A stretch of 46,416 nt of DNA from Bacillus salacetis (GTDB lineage: Bacteria; Bacillota; Bacilli; Bacillales; Bacillaceae_B), in the NCBI RefSeq assembly GCF_003581585.1, contig NZ_QXIR01000039.1:1-46416 (forward strand). The letters are read 5' to 3'. Positions 44,097-46,416 of this stretch are shown here, in pieces. The notes under the pieces are model-generated. The model did no database searches and had not been told where the DNA came from. It saw only the letters and a program-made list of their open reading frames with translations. Each line of letters starts with the position of its first letter. The stretch's first letter is position 1. A program made the translations under genes and the position numbers.

Positions 44097-44903
44097 ATGA
44101 CAGAGAACAAAGCGATTCAAAAGATTCAGACTCCTCACACGATTTCAAGCTTGTTTAACGATTTTCAACGCCTTGGTGTCCATAAGGGGATGACGCTGAT
44201 CGTCCATTCATCCTTGAGCTCGCTTGGGTGGGTTTGCGGAGGGGCGGCAGCTGTCGTAACAGCACTGATGGACGCAGTGGGTGAGGAAGGTACATTGATC
44301 ATGCCAGCCCAATCGGCAGATAACTCAGATCCCGCCGAGTGGCAGATGCCCCCTGTCCCGGAAGAATGGTGGCCGATCATCCGGGCAGAAATGCCGGCCT
44401 ATGATCCGGATACAACTCCTGTAAGAGGCATGGGGGCCATCGTGGAAGCATTCAGGATGTTCCCGGGGACCAAAAGGAGCTCCCATCCTGTTTATTCTTT
44501 TGCAGCTTGGGGAAAGAATGCTGATTACATAATAAGTGAACAGCCTCTGGAGGAAGGATTTGGCCCGCGCTCACCATTGGCAAAACTCTATGAACTCGAT
44601 GGGTCGATCTTGCTGCTGGGAGTGACGCATGACAGCAACACATCCCTGCACTTTGCCGAACACAGTATTCCCAATCGAGAGAAAGTCAAAAAAGGGACAG
44701 CGATGAAGGAGAATGGACTACGTGTATGGAAGGAATACAAAGAGATTTTGTATGACTCCGATCATTTTGAAGAATTGGGAAAAGATCTTGATGGGTTTCT
44801 CGGGATGACCCCCGTTAAAATCGGACATGCCGATTGCCGTCTCTTGAAGCAGCGTCCGGCGGTCGACTTTGCCCGGAAATGGCTTCAGGAGAAAAATTCA
44901 TAA
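44097..44903 (+). CDS. AAC(3)-family acetyltransferase (YokD-like)
   Basis: 268-residue protein of the aminoglycoside 3-N-acetyltransferase fold, which transfers acetyl from acetyl-CoA to an amine. Recognisable segments: VHSSLSSLGWVCGGA, GTLIMPAQSADNSDP, and the active-site HPVYSFAAWG with His. B. subtilis YokD, a relative, binds CoA but its aminoglycoside activity is uncertain, so actual resistance cannot be assumed. Start ATG behind AAGGGGATAAC. Downstream VOC gene is 35 bp away and may be co-transcribed. Confidence 0.85.
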   Translation: MTENKAIQKIQTPHTISSLFNDFQRLGVHKGMTLIVHSSLSSLGWVCGGAAAVVTALMDAVGEEGTLIMPAQSADNSDPAEWQMPPVPEEWWPIIRAEMPAYDPDTTPVRGMGAIVEAFRMFPGTKRSSHPVYSFAAWGKNADYIISEQPLEEGFGPRSPLAKLYELDGSILLLGVTHDSNTSLHFAEHSIPNREKVKKGTAMKENGLRVWKEYKEILYDSDHFEELGKDLDGFLGMTPVKIGHADCRLLKQRPAVDFARKWLQEKNS

Positions 44904-44938
44904 TGGATATCTGAGAATGGAAAGGATGAAAAAGGGTG

Positions 44939-45352
44939 ATGAGCGAAAAACTGTTAAGGGTGGGCACTTCTTATATACCGGTCCGTCATGTTGCTTCGGC
45001 CGCTGACTGGTATACCGTGAATCTGGGGGCAGAAATAAACTATCAGGATGAGGATAAAGCCATATTGAATCTGGCAAACCAGAGTTTTTTCCTTGTCCAC
45101 GCAGGAAGCAATCAATCTTCTAACTTCTTTGATAAGAACGGCGAAGAACATTTTTCCGTGACATTTGAAGTCGATGGCCTGTCTGCATTGGAAGAACTTC
45201 AAAAGGAATTCAAAGAAAAGCAGATGAAGGTCGGCGATATAGAAGACAGGGGACATGCCGGCCGGAATTTTGTCTTCTGGGACATGGATGGAAATATGTT
45301 CGATGTCTGGAGTGAACTGAGCCCGGAGTTTAAAAGTAAATATAATATTTAA
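44939..45352 (+). CDS. VOC-superfamily (glyoxalase-like) protein
   Basis: 137-residue single-chain VOC protein with two modules: [26 protein letters not shown]... and [18 protein letters not shown]...[12 protein letters not shown]. Metal ligands may include the first His of RHVA and a late Glu/Asp, but substrate is unknown. ATG 44939 is preferred (AAAGGATG upstream); a GTG 3 nt earlier is an alternative. Its next neighbour, after parS 2, is msrAB. Confidence 0.78.
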   Translation: MSEKLLRVGTSYIPVRHVASAADWYTVNLGAEINYQDEDKAILNLANQSFFLVHAGSNQSSNFFDKNGEEHFSVTFEVDGLSALEELQKEFKEKQMKVGDIEDRGHAGRNFVFWDMDGNMFDVWSELSPEFKSKYNI

Positions 45353-45358
45353 TGACAA

Positions 45359-45374
45359 TGTTTCACGTGAAACG
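45359..45374. promoter_or_regulatory. parS chromosome-partition site 2
   Basis: TGTTTCACGTGAAACG matches the 16-bp ParB palindrome at 15 positions (last base G for A). Lies 7 bp after the VOC stop and 40 bp before msrAB, 28.3 kb from parS 1. Confidence 0.85.
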
Positions 45375-45413
45375 ATTTCGGCAGCGGAAGTAATGATGGA
45401 GGAGGAGTTCTTA

Positions 45414-46388
45414 TTGACCCAAATACAATTTCAAAAGGCGACATTTGCCGGCGGCTGTTTTTGGTGCATGGTTTCTCCTTTTGATGAGCAGCAGGGCATA
45501 GAGAAAATCATTTCTGGATATACAGGGGGCAATGAGGAATATCCCTCCTATAAGGATGTGGTTTCCGGTAAAGCGGGCCATAGGGAAGCCGTCCAAATTC
45601 TGTATAATCCCGATATATTTCCTTATGAAAAGCTCCTGGAACTGTATTGGCAGCAGATCGATCCTACAGATCCGGAAGGACAGTTCAGTGACAGAGGGGC
45701 TGCGTATACAACAGCTATTTACTATCACAGTGATGAGCAAAGGAAGCTCGCGGAAGAGTCGAAAAGGCAGCTGGAGGAAAGCGGACGGTTTCAACAGTCT
45801 ATAGTAACAGAAATCCTTCCGGCCCAGCCTTTTTATCCGGCGGAGGAGTTTCATCAGGACTTTTATAAGAAGAATAATTTCAGGTATGAATTGTATAGAA
45901 GGGGTTCCGGAAGGCAGGAATTTTCAAAGAAGTTCTGGCCGAAGGATAATTCGCACCTGAAAGAAACACTTACACCTATTCAATTTCATGTTACACAAGA
46001 AAATGGCACAGAGCCTCCCTTCAATAATGAGTACTGGAACAATGACCGTGAAGGCATCTATGTCGATATAGTTTCCGGTGAACCGCTGTTTACCTCGAAA
46101 GATCAATATGACAGCGGGTGCGGCTGGCCGAGTTTCACAAAGCCGGTCATGTCCGCAAGTGTGAAGGAAAGATATGATCTGAGCCATAGAAGTACAAGAG
46201 TCGAGGTGCGAAGCCGGGATGCCGACTCTCACCTTGGCCATGTGTTCGAGGATGGTCCGGGGAAAAACGGCTTACGCTATTGCATCAACTCAGCTGCATT
46301 GCGGTTCATTCCTGTTGAAGACCTCGCCAAAGAGGGATATGAAGACTTTAAGATTCTGTTTCCGGGAAGGCAGGAAACGGAGCGGTGA
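45414..46388 (+). CDS. msrAB: Peptide methionine sulfoxide reductase MsrA-MsrB fusion
   Basis: Repairs oxidised methionine; the two domains act on S- and R-sulfoxides respectively. 324 residues. MsrA (about 1-150) has its catalytic motif GGCFWC (Cys15). MsrB (about 185-320) has [21 protein letters not shown] and the catalytic RYCINSAAL (Cys290); the zinc CxxC pairs of some MsrBs are absent. Start TTG 45414 follows GGAGGAGG by 6 nt; an in-frame ATG at 45393 has no site. The transcript after 46388 leads into the start of an AAAACGCTTGG hairpin cut by the window end. Confidence 0.93.
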   Translation: MTQIQFQKATFAGGCFWCMVSPFDEQQGIEKIISGYTGGNEEYPSYKDVVSGKAGHREAVQILYNPDIFPYEKLLELYWQQIDPTDPEGQFSDRGAAYTTAIYYHSDEQRKLAEESKRQLEESGRFQQSIVTEILPAQPFYPAEEFHQDFYKKNNFRYELYRRGSGRQEFSKKFWPKDNSHLKETLTPIQFHVTQENGTEPPFNNEYWNNDREGIYVDIVSGEPLFTSKDQYDSGCGWPSFTKPVMSASVKERYDLSHRSTRVEVRSRDADSHLGHVFEDGPGKNGLRYCINSAALRFIPVEDLAKEGYEDFKILFPGRQETER

Positions 46389-46416
46389 AGTGGCATAAAA
46401 AAAACGCTTGGATTGG

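Noticed and set aside
44097..44903. Calling the AAC(3)-like gene an aminoglycoside-resistance determinant
   Set aside because: Chromosomal YokD-type relatives have uncertain drug activity; sequence alone does not justify a resistance call.

Overview
The window looks like a chromosomal segment of a low-GC, spore-former-type Bacillaceae (a Bacillus/Rossellomorea-like genome). The grounds are strong AGGAGG-type ribosome binding sites, many TTG and GTG starts, sigma-A promoters, Bacillus-type regulatory devices (PerR box, cobalamin and yybP-ykoY riboswitches, YkrK/htpX pair, BceRS-BceAB module) and two Spo0J/ParB parS sites (17032, 45359). No rRNA, tRNA, CRISPR array, prophage or complete insertion sequence was seen.

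Layout. 1-6250: malate:quinone oxidoreductase, a membrane-anchored diguanylate cyclase, and the peroxide-defence pair ahpC-ahpF behind a PerR-box promoter. 6500-12970: a cobalamin-riboswitch-controlled operon, the most interesting part. It encodes (i) a secreted, sortase-anchored (LPETG) protein with two DUF4430/transcobalamin-like beta domains and an alpha/alpha-barrel-like region, (ii) a lipoprotein with a third DUF4430 domain, and (iii) a complete ECF importer (T component, fused A-A ATPase, S component). Together they suggest a Gram-positive B12 capture-and-import relay built from the same two domains as animal intrinsic factor and transcobalamin. 13000-20450: a 45-residue unknown protein, NhaC-type antiporter, DUF421 protein, Mn-riboswitch-controlled TerC, a catalytic-domain-only tyrosine recombinase, a K+/H+ antiporter and a YitT-family protein. 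20500-28800: YkrK-type repressor divergent from htpX with a perfect 18-bp palindrome between them, a sensor kinase, YdeI-like and VOC proteins, a BCCT betaine transporter, a HAD phosphatase, a 53-bp tandem repeat and an RluF-type pseudouridine synthase. 28900-33420: a BceAB-BceRS-type peptide-antibiotic sensing and detoxification module. 33995-46388: a dimethylargininase-like enzyme, folE plus an atypical SDR, a vanadium-haloperoxidase/PAP2-like protein, a membrane-anchored M20 peptidase, a POT peptide transporter, an orphan pair of Opp/Dpp-type permeases with a lipoprotein, an AAC(3)-family acetyltransferase, a VOC protein and an MsrA-MsrB fusion.

Between the genes lies an undescribed-looking interspersed repeat of 165-192 bp with terminal inverted repeats (copies at 2004, 3811, 17059, 33733 and 36597, all in the same orientation, plus a solo end at 13187). 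There are also two tandem 45-bp ATTCGGAC hairpins (43964-44059) and the 53-bp x 4 tandem repeat (27669-27880). Functional themes are oxidative stress (AhpCF, MsrAB, Mn handling), ion and osmolyte homeostasis (NhaC, CvrA-like, BCCT), nutrient capture (B12, peptides) and envelope stress (BceRSAB, HtpX). All assignments come from reading the sequence and recalled family knowledge; no database search was run.
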